From Roseiarcus sp. (lineage in GTDB: Bacteria; Pseudomonadota; Alphaproteobacteria; Rhizobiales; Beijerinckiaceae), in NCBI GenBank assembly GCA_030153205.1, contig JASLHV010000395.1:1-9805 (forward strand): DNA of 9,805 nucleotides. Reading direction: 5' to 3'. The notes beneath the pieces were generated by a model. The model was not told where the DNA came from and did no database searches. It worked only from the letters and a program-made list of their open reading frames with translations. Shown in pieces: positions 1-7,282 of the stretch. The stretch's first letter is position 1. Each line of letters begins with the position of its first letter. The translations under genes were made by a program, and so were the position numbers.

Positions 1-1530
1 GCGCCTCACATCGGACATGCCTATGAGCGGATTGCGACAGACGCGATTCAACGCTTCATGCGGCTCGACGGGCGTGATGTTTTTTTCGTCACCGGCATGG
101 ACGAGCACGGTCTCAAAATGCAGCAGACTGCGGCCCGCGAGAGGTTGACGACGCAGGCGCTTGCCGATCGAACGGCTGCTCAATTTGCGGTCATGGGCGA
201 AGCTTTGAACGCTGTCGCCGATGACGTCGTTCGCACGACCCAAGAGCGGCACATACGCGCTTCTCGGGCGATTTGGGAGCGGATGAAGGCCAACGGCGAC
301 ATTTATCTCTCGAAATACTCGGGCTGGTATTCGGTGCGCGACGAAGCCTATTTCGCCGAAGACGAGCTGACCGACGCCGCCAATGGCGGCAAGCTGGCCC
401 CGAGCGGCGCGCCCGCCGAATGGGTCGAAGAAGAGAGTTATTTCTTTCGTCTTTCCGCTTACGGCGAACGTCTATTGGCGCACTATGAAGCGCATCCGGA
501 ATTCATAACGCCAGAGAAGTACCGTAACGAGATCGTTGCTTTCGTGAAGCGCGGACTCGAAGATCTTTCGATCAGCCGCACGACTTTCGATTGGGGCGTG
601 CCCGTGCCGGGAGATCCACGCCATGTGATGTACGTCTGGGTCGACGCGCTGACCAATTATATCACAGCGACGGGCTTTCCGGACGACGGCCCGCGCGCAA
701 GCTATTGGCCGGCGAACGCGCATGTGATCGGCAAGGACATTACGCGTTTTCACTCGATCTATTGGCCGGCTTTTTTGATGTCGGCACACTTGCCGGTTCC
801 ACGTCAGGTCGTCGTTCACGGCTTCTTGTTCAACCGTGGCGAGAAAATGTCGAAGTCCGTCGGCAATGTCGTCGACCCGCTCGATCTGGCGTCACGGTAC
901 GGCGTCGACCAATTTCGCTACTTTTTCTTACGTGAAGTGCCGTTTGGCCAGGACGGCAATTATTCGCATGAGGCGATCGTCCAACGGATCAACGCCGATC
1001 TCGCAAATGACCTTGGCAACCTCGCGCAGCGCTCGTTGTCGATGATTGCGAGAAACTGTCAAGGCGCCGTGCCAGACTGGCGCGGCGGTACGCCAACACG
1101 CGAGGATCTCGACGTGATCGACGTCGCCGATACCCTCGTCGGTGCGGCGCGACGGCATATGGCGACCTTCTCTATCCACCTTTATTTGGCGGCCGTTTTT
1201 GATCTCATTGCAAGGGTCAATCGTTATTTCGCCGCGCAAGAGCCATGGAAACTCGCCAAGAGCGATCCGGCGCGCATGCAGCTCGTACTGTATGTCACCG
1301 TCGAAACCCTTCGTGTCGCCGCGATCCTGCTTCAGCCGGTCATGCCCGCCGCAATGGCGAAATTGCTCGATCTTCTGGCGATCTCTCCAGAGAAGCGTTC
1401 ATTTGCAGCGATCGAAGGCGGCGGGGGAGCAGGGCTCTCCGGCGTCTATCGACTAACGCCTGGCGCGCCTCTGCCTGCGCCCTCGCCGATCTTCCCGCGC
1501 TTCGTCGAAACCGAGGCCGCCGCCTCATGA
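1..1530 (+). CDS. metG: Methionyl-tRNA synthetase, short form, 5' end cut by window
   Basis: This cytoplasmic class I enzyme charges tRNA-Met, including initiator tRNA, with methionine using ATP. The reading frame is open from base 1, and 509 residues are visible. The HIGH signature is at visible residues 3-6 (PHIGHAYE) and the KMSKS loop at 282-286 (bases 844-858). A YVWVDAL segment around residues 211-217 contributes to the methionine and ATP site. The C-terminal third is the helical anticodon-binding domain. There is no CxxC zinc knuckle in the connective-peptide region and no C-terminal EMAP-like tRNA-binding domain, so this is the short MetG2-like form of about 515-520 residues. About 10-16 N-terminal residues therefore lie before the window. 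The first in-window ATG (58) falls after the HIGH motif and cannot be the start. The TGA stop overlaps the tatD start. In alphaproteobacteria this gene often follows tmk and holB, which would be upstream. Identification is firm. Confidence 0.97.
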   Translation, partial: APHIGHAYERIATDAIQRFMRLDGRDVFFVTGMDEHGLKMQQTAARERLTTQALADRTAAQFAVMGEALNAVADDVVRTTQERHIRASRAIWERMKANGDIYLSKYSGWYSVRDEAYFAEDELTDAANGGKLAPSGAPAEWVEEESYFFRLSAYGERLLAHYEAHPEFITPEKYRNEIVAFVKRGLEDLSISRTTFDWGVPVPGDPRHVMYVWVDALTNYITATGFPDDGPRASYWPANAHVIGKDITRFHSIYWPAFLMSAHLPVPRQVVVHGFLFNRGEKMSKSVGNVVDPLDLASRYGVDQFRYFFLREVPFGQDGNYSHEAIVQRINADLANDLGNLAQRSLSMIARNCQGAVPDWRGGTPTREDLDVIDVADTLVGAARRHMATFSIHLYLAAVFDLIARVNRYFAAQEPWKLAKSDPARMQLVLYVTVETLRVAAILLQPVMPAAMAKLLDLLAISPEKRSFAAIEGGGGAGLSGVYRLTPGAPLPAPSPIFPRFVETEAAAS

Positions 1531-2321
1531 GAGTAATCGATAGCCATTGTCATCTCGATTTTCCGGACTTTGCCGAAGAGCTCGACCGGGTCGTCGCGAG
1601 AGCGCTGGCCGCAGGCGTCGAAAGGCAGATCACCATTTCGACGCGCGTCGCCCGCGGCGATCGGCTTGTCGCGCTCGCTGAACGATTTCCTTCGGTTTAT
1701 TTCTCGATCGGAACGCATCCGCATCAAGCAGCGGAGGAACCCGCCCTCGACATTGATGCGATCCGTTCCTTCGCCGCGCATCCCAAATGCGTCGCGATCG
1801 GCGAAGCCGGGCTCGACTATCATTATGATTTCGCGCCACGCCCTATTGCCGAGCGAGTCTTTCGCGCTCAAATCCGCGCCGCGCGCGACCTGGGTCTACC
1901 GCTCGTCATTCATTCGCGTGACGCTGATGACGACATGGCGCATATTCTGGAGGATGAAATGGGGAAGGGCGCCTTCTCCGCCGTCCTTCATTGTTTCACA
2001 TCGTCGGCAGCGCTCGCAGAAACGGGGCTGAGGCTGGGTCTGTATATTTCCTTCTCGGGCGTCTTGACCTTCAAGAAGTCCGAATGGCTGAGGGACATCG
2101 CGCGCGACGTTCCGCTTGACCGGGTGCTCGTCGAGACGGACGCGCCCTACCTTGCCCCCGTCCCGCGCCGAGGTAAGCGCAACGAGCCAGCCTATGTCAT
2201 CGAGACGGCGCGCGTCCTTGCTGAGGTCAAAGGGCTTGACGAGGATGCGATTGGCGACGCCACGCGCGCCAATACATTGCGTCTCTTCGCCAAGATGGCG
2301 ACGGCGGAAACGGCGCGTTGA
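1527..2321 (+). CDS. tatD: TatD-family metal-dependent hydrolase / 3'-5' DNase
   Basis: This is a 264-residue TIM-barrel amidohydrolase-superfamily protein, the usual length for TatD/YcfH. Family members are divalent-metal nucleases or phosphodiesterases of the cytoplasm; E. coli TatD is a 3'-5' exonuclease linked to DNA repair. Visible ligands and motifs in order: DSHCHLD at residues 5-11 (H7, H9), GTHPH at 62-66, GEAGLDY at 92-98 (E93), HSRDA at 129-133 (H129), HCFT at 155-158 (H155) and ETDAPYLAP at 203-211 (D205). The start is the ATG at 1527, which overlaps the metG stop as ATGA. A GAGG about 10 bases upstream may serve as ribosome-binding site, and translational coupling is likely. The frame stays open upstream to 1245, but that stretch lies inside metG and has no family similarity. 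The exact substrate is not deducible. The metG-tatD order is common in bacteria. Confidence 0.96.
   Translation: MRVIDSHCHLDFPDFAEELDRVVARALAAGVERQITISTRVARGDRLVALAERFPSVYFSIGTHPHQAAEEPALDIDAIRSFAAHPKCVAIGEAGLDYHYDFAPRPIAERVFRAQIRAARDLGLPLVIHSRDADDDMAHILEDEMGKGAFSAVLHCFTSSAALAETGLRLGLYISFSGVLTFKKSEWLRDIARDVPLDRVLVETDAPYLAPVPRRGKRNEPAYVIETARVLAEVKGLDEDAIGDATRANTLRLFAKMATAETAR
1962..1969 (+). other. KOPS-like octamer GGGAAGGG pointing to dif
   Basis: This matches the E. coli FtsK-orienting polar sequence GGGNAGGG. It lies inside tatD on the + strand, to the left of the dif candidate, and so points towards it. One octamer can occur by chance; its value is in the consistent orientation of all three copies found. 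Confidence 0.4.
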
Positions 2322-3112
2322 ATCGCCGGATCACTATTCTCGGCTGCGGCTCGTCCGGCGGAGTTCCGCGCGTCGCCCAGGGCTGGGGCGCTTGCGATCC
2401 AAACAACCCGCGCAATCGCCGGCGGCGCTGCTCGATCCTCGTCGAACAAGGCGACGAAACGCCAACGCAAGTCCTGGTCGATTGCTCGCCGGATCTGCGA
2501 CAGCAATTGCTGGACGCCCAGGTGTCGCGACTTGACGGCGTGCTGATGACCCATTCGCATGCCGACCATACGCATGGCATGGATGACCTTCGTCCGCTTT
2601 ACATTGCGATGCGGCGTCGGATCGACGTCCATATGGACGAAGCCACGGCGACGGTTGTGCGGCAATCTTTTTCCTATCTCTTTGAGTCGCCGCCTGGCAG
2701 CCTTTATCCGCCGCTGGTCAATGAGAAACGGTTGGTCCATGGCCAGACGTGCAAGATTGACGGGCCCGGCGGCGCGATCGAATCGACGCCCTTCGAATTG
2801 GAGCATGGTGAGATCAATTCGCTCGGATTGCGTATCGGCGGCTTAGCCTATACGCCCGATGTCAGCGCCATCGGCCCTCAGAGCCTGCGCTTCCTCGAAG
2901 GCTTGGATATCTGGGTGATCGACGCGTTACGTTACAGGGCGCATCCGAGCCATTTCTCGCTCGATGAAGCGCTAGCTTGGATCGGCAAGATGCAGCCGCG
3001 CCGCGCAATCGTCACCAACTTGCACATCGACCTCGACTACGAAGAATTGCGCCGACAGTTGCCCGCGAACATTGAGCCAGCCTATGACGGGATGCGTATC
3101 GACGGTTTTTAG
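2318..3112 (+). CDS. MBL-fold metallohydrolase (PhnP-like group), TTG start
   Basis: This 264-residue metallo-beta-lactamase-fold hydrolase begins with the typical N-terminal strand and glycine turn (ILGCGSSGGVPR, residues 7-18). It carries the dinuclear metal motif HSHADH at 79-84, followed by H86 and GMDDLR at 87-92. Further candidate ligands are H163, D181 (TPDVS) and H236 (TNLHIDLDY), with an HPSH element at 209-212. The sequence resembles the PhnP branch of cyclic phosphodiesterases but lacks the N-terminal cysteine cluster that binds structural zinc in E. coli PhnP, so a phosphonate role should not be assumed. The start is a TTG whose last two bases begin the tatD stop (TTGA). This start reproduces the usual family N-terminus and no in-frame ATG lies nearby, so it is very probably genuine. 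It is the last gene of the metG-tatD unit. Its substrate is unknown; phosphodiesterase activity is an inference. Confidence 0.92.
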   Translation: MNRRITILGCGSSGGVPRVAQGWGACDPNNPRNRRRRCSILVEQGDETPTQVLVDCSPDLRQQLLDAQVSRLDGVLMTHSHADHTHGMDDLRPLYIAMRRRIDVHMDEATATVVRQSFSYLFESPPGSLYPPLVNEKRLVHGQTCKIDGPGGAIESTPFELEHGEINSLGLRIGGLAYTPDVSAIGPQSLRFLEGLDIWVIDALRYRAHPSHFSLDEALAWIGKMQPRRAIVTNLHIDLDYEELRRQLPANIEPAYDGMRIDGF

Positions 3113-3199
3113 CTCGACTCGTGTCTCAGCGTGTCCATAGAACATTCTGAGGTAATTGAGGTTTGTGCGACTTCGCGCGCGCTTGCTGAACACGCATTA

Positions 3200-3227
3200 T
3201 AGTTCCATAATATACCTTATGCGAATC
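3200..3227 (-). other. Candidate dif site (XerC/XerD recombination site)
   Basis: Read on the minus strand, this 28-bp element has a XerC-type arm GATTCGCATAA (3227-3217), a central region GGTATA (3216-3211) and a XerD-type arm TTATGGAACTA (3210-3200). Compared with E. coli dif (arms GGTGCGCATAA and TTATGTTAAAT, centre TGTATA), it matches at 9/11, 5/6 and 6/11 positions. The inner arm halves CGCATAA and TTATG, where strand exchange occurs, are identical. At such sites the two tyrosine recombinases resolve chromosome dimers under control of FtsK. It lies in a 255-bp gap after the MBL-fold gene and before a gene of opposite direction. The flanking genes are chromosomal housekeeping genes, so a plasmid Xer site is less likely. 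The identification rests on comparison with a remembered E. coli sequence, not a search. Confidence 0.8.
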
Positions 3228-3320
3228 TGATGTGCGCACGAGATATCGCAATATTTGGTTCTCAGCCCTCGTCATTGCCAACTTTTGCGGCGTCGTCGGC
3301 TCGCGCTTCGACCTTGATCG

Positions 3321-3328
3321 CCCTACCC
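3321..3328 (-). other. KOPS-like octamer GGGTAGGG pointing to dif
   Basis: Seen as CCCTACCC on the + strand, this GGGNAGGG match on the - strand lies 93 bases to the right of the dif candidate in the same non-coding gap. It points left towards dif. It is the best placed of the three copies, because it is outside any gene and so not explained by codon use. Confidence 0.45.
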
Positions 3329-3367
3329 CTGACGCAGACCGCTAAAGCGATATCGATCGCGATGTTG

Positions 3368-5170
3368 TCACCGGATTTTATAGACCTGCAGTGGTTCGTC
3401 AGCCGCAATTGTCATCGGATTCAGCCAATCCGGCGCGCGACCGGCCAACATCATGGCCGCCAGACCGTCGCGATTGCCCGCCGCATAACCTTCGAACTCA
3501 GGCAGCACGGGGCAGAAAACGAAATAGGCGGCGCCGCTCGCTTCGACCATCGTTCGCGCCTCGTCGGGACGAGCCAGCATCGCGCGGACGAGCACGCCAT
3601 TGCCGTGATTATTGCGATGATAAGGCGCAGCGAGCACGGAGTGGTCCGTAGCAGCCAGTATCTCCGCGCCCATGTCGATTCCGGCCATGATCAGGGATTT
3701 TGGCAACTTGTTGAGAGTTTGGATCGTCGCCTGACTGCGGCAGGAACCTGCGTTTGCGACCGCCGGGGTATCGGGCGTCGCCAGGGTCTCGAGAATGCCC
3801 CAGAAGGCCGAGCAGAAAGGGAGGACGGCGAGAATAATCGCAGGCTTGTCGACAAGGCTCGTTCGCCGCTCCGTCCACGTCACGACTTGCGCCGAGAACC
3901 AGGCGCCTCCTAAAAGGGCGACCGACGAGGCGGACGGTAGCGCGCGTAGCTGCCAGAGCGCGGTTATGAATCCCATCGCGGCGAAGGCAACGACAATCAG
4001 CCAAATTCCGCGCGTCTCGCCTCGCGTCCGCCAGGCGGCGACGAGCGCTGCTACAACCCCCAACACGGACGCCATGACGAAATACAAGAAGTCGCTCGGG
4101 TTCGAACTGATCAGGGCGCTAAGCGGTCGCGATTCAGCGGCGTGGTTCAGCCAATATTGGCGCAGGAGCGGATCGACGCGAACCAGCGGATCGCCAAGGC
4201 ATATGGGATAGAAGAGCGCCAAGGCGCCGATGACGATCGCGCCGCCCAGGCCGGAGGCGGCAACGCGAAGCGGCCATGTCTTGAGCCATTTCGCGCTGGC
4301 GGCCATGACGACGAGGGCCGCCGCGCCGACGAAGATCGTCAGGAGATGCGGTGTCGAGAATGCATCGCAGGCGCCGAGGAAGTAATGCGACGGTCCTGTC
4401 GTCGCGATGAAGAGAAGAAGCGATGAAACAATCAGCGCTGCGGCGAAGCCCGTCAAGGTGGCGGCGAAGGATTCGCCCTCGATGATGAAGGCCAACGCGA
4501 AGACGCCGATCTCAATGACGACATACGTGATGTTCTCGACATTAATCGAAAGCGATAGCGCGGCCAGCGCCGCCGACAGCGCCGCCGGGACGAAGGTCTT
4601 CGTCGCGACCGCTTCGATCGTGGCGCGCACGATCAAAACGATAAGAAGGATCTGAACGCCATGATGGTGGATCCGACCAGGTTCGAATTGGAACACGATA
4701 GCGCTGCTCAGCACCGCGATCATCGCTGCCGGCAACATCGCGGCAGGACCCGCAAGACGGCGCGCCGTATTGATGACGGCGGTGTAGAAGCCAAAGAGGA
4801 GCGCCAGCGGAAAGACGATGCGGGTTAGCCGCTCGGCTTCGACCGCCGGCAGAAAGAGCGAAAAAGATTTGATCAATAGCGCGAGCGGTACGTCGAGGAC
4901 GCGCGTCCAATGCATGTCGACGCCCGCTGGAGGGTCGAGACGGTACTGATGGAGATCGAACCAGGCTTGGCCGTTCAGAAGGTCTCGCACCTCGACCATC
5001 CGCATCGCATCGGCGGGTACGTCAAAAGCGCCCGTGGCCCAGACCGAGGCGATGCTCGGCCAGAACCTCGCAGTGGATAGGACGAGCGCCAAGAGGGCGA
5101 GCGCGACAGGCGATTGTAGCAGCGAGTCGCCAGCCTCGCGCGTCGTGTAGGGGCTAGCGTGCGCGGTCAT
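3368..5170 (-). CDS. Multi-pass membrane protein, probable GT-C fold glycosyltransferase
   Basis: This 600-residue protein of the inner membrane has a first transmembrane segment at about residues 20-45. It is followed by a periplasmic-type loop, many hydrophobic segments to about residue 460, and a soluble C-terminal domain. The first loop has ADAMRMVEVRDLL (53-65), then a QYRLDPPAGVDMHWTR stretch (75-90). A second motif, PGRIHHHGVQ, is at 164-173. The C-terminal domain carries APYHRNNHGNG at about 515-525. This layout (acidic motif in the first external loop, long hydrophobic core, soluble tail) is that of GT-C fold enzymes such as STT3/PMT relatives, which move sugars from lipid carriers to acceptors outside the membrane. 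From memory, relatives usually read DDAMR and RIDHHN, so this copy may be divergent. The ATG at 5170 has a weak AAAAGG upstream. It stands alone and runs towards dif. Donor and acceptor are unknown. Confidence 0.8.
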   Translation of the reverse strand: MTAHASPYTTREAGDSLLQSPVALALLALVLSTARFWPSIASVWATGAFDVPADAMRMVEVRDLLNGQAWFDLHQYRLDPPAGVDMHWTRVLDVPLALLIKSFSLFLPAVEAERLTRIVFPLALLFGFYTAVINTARRLAGPAAMLPAAMIAVLSSAIVFQFEPGRIHHHGVQILLIVLIVRATIEAVATKTFVPAALSAALAALSLSINVENITYVVIEIGVFALAFIIEGESFAATLTGFAAALIVSSLLLFIATTGPSHYFLGACDAFSTPHLLTIFVGAAALVVMAASAKWLKTWPLRVAASGLGGAIVIGALALFYPICLGDPLVRVDPLLRQYWLNHAAESRPLSALISSNPSDFLYFVMASVLGVVAALVAAWRTRGETRGIWLIVVAFAAMGFITALWQLRALPSASSVALLGGAWFSAQVVTWTERRTSLVDKPAIILAVLPFCSAFWGILETLATPDTPAVANAGSCRSQATIQTLNKLPKSLIMAGIDMGAEILAATDHSVLAAPYHRNNHGNGVLVRAMLARPDEARTMVEASGAAYFVFCPVLPEFEGYAAGNRDGLAAMMLAGRAPDWLNPMTIAADEPLQVYKIR

Positions 5171-5183
5171 GGCCTTTTGTCTT

Positions 5184-5200
5184 AGATGTAAAAGATGTAA
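5184..5200. repeat. Tandem 8-bp direct repeat AGATGTAA
   Basis: Two copies of AGATGTAA (5184-5191 and 5193-5200) lie one base apart, a 9-bp period, beginning 14 bases upstream of the GT-C-like gene's start codon. They would fall in its leader or near its promoter. They could be a paired operator half-site or chance; no known regulator motif is recognised. Confidence 0.35.
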
Positions 5201-5274
5201 CGCCCATAAATGAAGCGAAACCGTTTAAAAACAGTGTTCCACGGCCCGATCGTCCCGACTCCATGACGCGAGTT

Positions 5275-5307
5275 TAAATCGCTTTGGCTGCGCCCTGAGG
5301 CGATTTA
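5275..5307. repeat. 8-bp inverted repeat in divergent intergenic region
   Basis: TAAATCGC (5275-5282) and GCGATTTA (5300-5307) are perfect inverted copies separated by 17 bases. Centre-to-centre spacing is 25 bases, roughly two to two and a half helical turns. No T-run follows, so it is not an intrinsic terminator. An operator between the two divergent genes is possible but not shown. Confidence 0.4.
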
Positions 5308-5406
5308 GGTAGCCGCCAGAACCCCTTAGCGCCGCGATTGTCTCGCTCCGGCGACCATCCGACTGCTCTCTCCGCGCGACGCATTTGCAAAAACCGAGCC
5401 GCTTTG

Positions 5407-5414
5407 CCCTCCCC
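5407..5414 (-). other. KOPS-like octamer GGGGAGGG pointing to dif
   Basis: Seen as CCCTCCCC on the + strand, this is a GGGNAGGG match on the - strand about 2.2 kb to the right of the dif candidate. It points left towards dif and lies in non-coding DNA. The surrounding stretch is pyrimidine-rich, which raises the chance of a coincidental match. Confidence 0.35.
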
Positions 5415-5482
5415 TCTCCTTCTGATCCGACCCTGCTTATGCGAGAATCGAAGGCCTGAAGTTAAAACGTGTCGAGGTTGCG

Positions 5483-7282
5483 ATGACGAGCGGAAAAGAC
5501 GCTAGTGCGTTGAGCGCCGAATGGCTCGATAGATTTGAACATGCGTTAGGCTCCGCCGACATCGAAAGCCTGATCGGGTTGTTCGAGGAAAAGGGCTTTT
5601 GGCGCGACCTGGTCGCCTTCACCTGGAATATCAAAACTCTCGAGGGTCGGGATGCCATCGCTGCAATGCTGCGCGCCAATCTGGAACATATCTCGCCTTC
5701 GAACTGGCGGATCGAAAAGGCGATCAACCTCGGCAGCGGCGTTCATGAAGCGTGGTTCGGATTCGAGACGGGCGCGGGTCGCGGCCGCGGCATCGTGCGG
5801 CTGCGGGACGGCAGGGCTTGGACACTCTTGACGACTCTAGAGGAACTCAAAGGCTTCGAGGAGCGCAAAGGCAAGTTACGTCCGAGAGGGGTCGAACATG
5901 GGGTCTATCGACGAGAAAAGAATTGGCTGGAGATGAAAGAAGCCGAAACGGCGGCTCTTGGTTTTGAAGACCAGCCCTATTGCGTGATTGTTGGAGGTGG
6001 TCAAGGCGGCATCGCGCTTGGCGCTCGACTGAGGCAACTTCAAGTGCCGACCATAATCTTGGAGAAGAACAAGCGGCCTGGTGACTCTTGGCGTAATCGC
6101 TATCGATCGCTGGTTTTGCACGATCCAGTTTGGTACGACCACCTGCCCTACATTCCCTTTCCCGAGAACTGGCCTATCTTCGCACCGAAAGACAAGATTG
6201 GCGATTGGCTTGAGATGTACGTCAAAGTCATGGAATTGAATTACTGGACCTCAACCGAGTGTGTACGAGCGGCCTATGACGACGTTAGCGCCGAATGGTC
6301 CGTGGACGTTCAGCGCGAAGGCAAGAGGGTGACGCTTCGTCCCAAGCACCTCGTTTTCGCCACTGGCGCTTATGGTCCCCCGATGGAAGCCCCACTGCCC
6401 GGTTTAAAGCTTTTTGCGGGGGAGTGTTATCATTCGAGTCGGTACGTTTCCGGCGAGGCCTATGTCGGGAAAAATTGCGTTGTATTGGGTGGGAACAGTT
6501 CCGCCCACGATATCGCCGCCGATCTCTGGCAGTACGGCGCAAAGGTGACGATGATTCAGCGATCGCCGACGACAGTCGTGAGGTCCGAGACGCTGATGGA
6601 GCTCGGATTCGAGGCGCTGTACTCCGAAAAGGCGATCGATGCCGGGATCACGACCGCTGACGCCGATCTCATCTTCGCCGCTACGCCTTTTCGAGTGATG
6701 CCTGAGGAGCAAATCAAGCTTTATCGGCAAATAAGCGACCGCGACCACGCGTTTTACACGCGTCTACAGAAGTCAGGGTTTCGTATCGATTTCGGTGAGG
6801 ATGAATCGGGCCTGATGATGAAGGCCATACGCACGGGGTCTGGTTACTACATTGATGTCGGGGCTTCTGAATTGATCGCCAATGGCTCAATCGCTGTAAA
6901 AAGCGGCGTCGAAATTCGGCAGGTTAAGAGAAATATGGTCGAACTCACCGACGGCTCGGAATTGCCCGCGGACGTTATCGTCATGGCGACGGGCTTCCAA
7001 TCGATGAATCGCGCGGTCGCGCCAATCATTTCGGAGGAAGTCGCCGACAAGGTTGGGAAATGTTGGGGCTTGGGCTCGGGCGTGCACAACGACCCCGGTC
7101 CCTGGGAAGGCGAGCCGCGTAATATGTGGAAGCCCACACAGCAGCCGGGACTCTGGTTCCACGGCGGCAATCTTCATCTTTCTCGGCACTACTCCTTATT
7201 GCTCGCGTTGCAATTAAAGGCGCGAATGGAGCGGTTGGCGACGCCGGTTTATGGACTCCAGCCTGTTCATCACAAAAGCTGA
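5483..7282 (+). CDS. FAD/NAD(P)H-dependent monooxygenase with NTF2/SnoaL-like N-terminal domain
   Basis: This 599-residue protein joins two domains. Residues 1 to about 150 resemble the NTF2/SnoaL alpha+beta fold (WLDRFEHALGSADIESLIGL near the start). From about 165 it is a class B flavin-monooxygenase core. The FAD-binding GGGQGG is at 171-176 (GxGxxG) after VIV. A Baeyer-Villiger-like FxGxxxHxxxY motif is at F311-G313-H317-Y321. The second, NAD(P)H-binding Rossmann turn is GGNSSA at 336-341, where Asn replaces the usual second Gly, which I recall as normal in this subgroup. The ATG motif (MATGF) is at 501-505. The enzyme should use NAD(P)H and O2 to oxygenate a small organic or heteroatom substrate in the cytoplasm; N-, S- or ketone oxidation cannot be separated. 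The ATG at 5483 has GAGG 5 bases upstream. It is monocistronic and convergent with the VOC gene. Class is firm, substrate unknown. Confidence 0.9.
   Translation: MTSGKDASALSAEWLDRFEHALGSADIESLIGLFEEKGFWRDLVAFTWNIKTLEGRDAIAAMLRANLEHISPSNWRIEKAINLGSGVHEAWFGFETGAGRGRGIVRLRDGRAWTLLTTLEELKGFEERKGKLRPRGVEHGVYRREKNWLEMKEAETAALGFEDQPYCVIVGGGQGGIALGARLRQLQVPTIILEKNKRPGDSWRNRYRSLVLHDPVWYDHLPYIPFPENWPIFAPKDKIGDWLEMYVKVMELNYWTSTECVRAAYDDVSAEWSVDVQREGKRVTLRPKHLVFATGAYGPPMEAPLPGLKLFAGECYHSSRYVSGEAYVGKNCVVLGGNSSAHDIAADLWQYGAKVTMIQRSPTTVVRSETLMELGFEALYSEKAIDAGITTADADLIFAATPFRVMPEEQIKLYRQISDRDHAFYTRLQKSGFRIDFGEDESGLMMKAIRTGSGYYIDVGASELIANGSIAVKSGVEIRQVKRNMVELTDGSELPADVIVMATGFQSMNRAVAPIISEEVADKVGKCWGLGSGVHNDPGPWEGEPRNMWKPTQQPGLWFHGGNLHLSRHYSLLLALQLKARMERLATPVYGLQPVHHKS

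Larger units (their letters stand above)
5171..5482. other. Divergent intergenic region, 312 bases
   Basis: This is the gap between the GT-C-like gene on the left (-) and the flavin monooxygenase on the right (+), so it should hold both promoters. I see no convincing -35/-10 pair for either. It contains a tandem AGATGTAA pair (5184-5200), an AT-rich patch around 5222-5233, an 8-bp inverted repeat (5275-5307) and a KOPS-like octamer (5407-5414). A GAGG at 5474-5477 sits 5 bases before the monooxygenase ATG and is the likely ribosome-binding site. No coding sequence or RNA gene is apparent. Confidence 0.6.

Noticed and set aside
1245..1526. N-terminal extension of tatD by 94 codons
   Set aside because: It overlaps metG in another frame. 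The conserved TatD start motif DSHCHLD follows directly after the ATG at 1527.
3230..3913. A 227-codon open frame on + starting near the dif candidate
   Set aside because: It is antisense to the 3' end of the GT-C-like gene, has no ribosome-binding site and an Arg/Ser/Ala-rich composition typical of a shadow frame.
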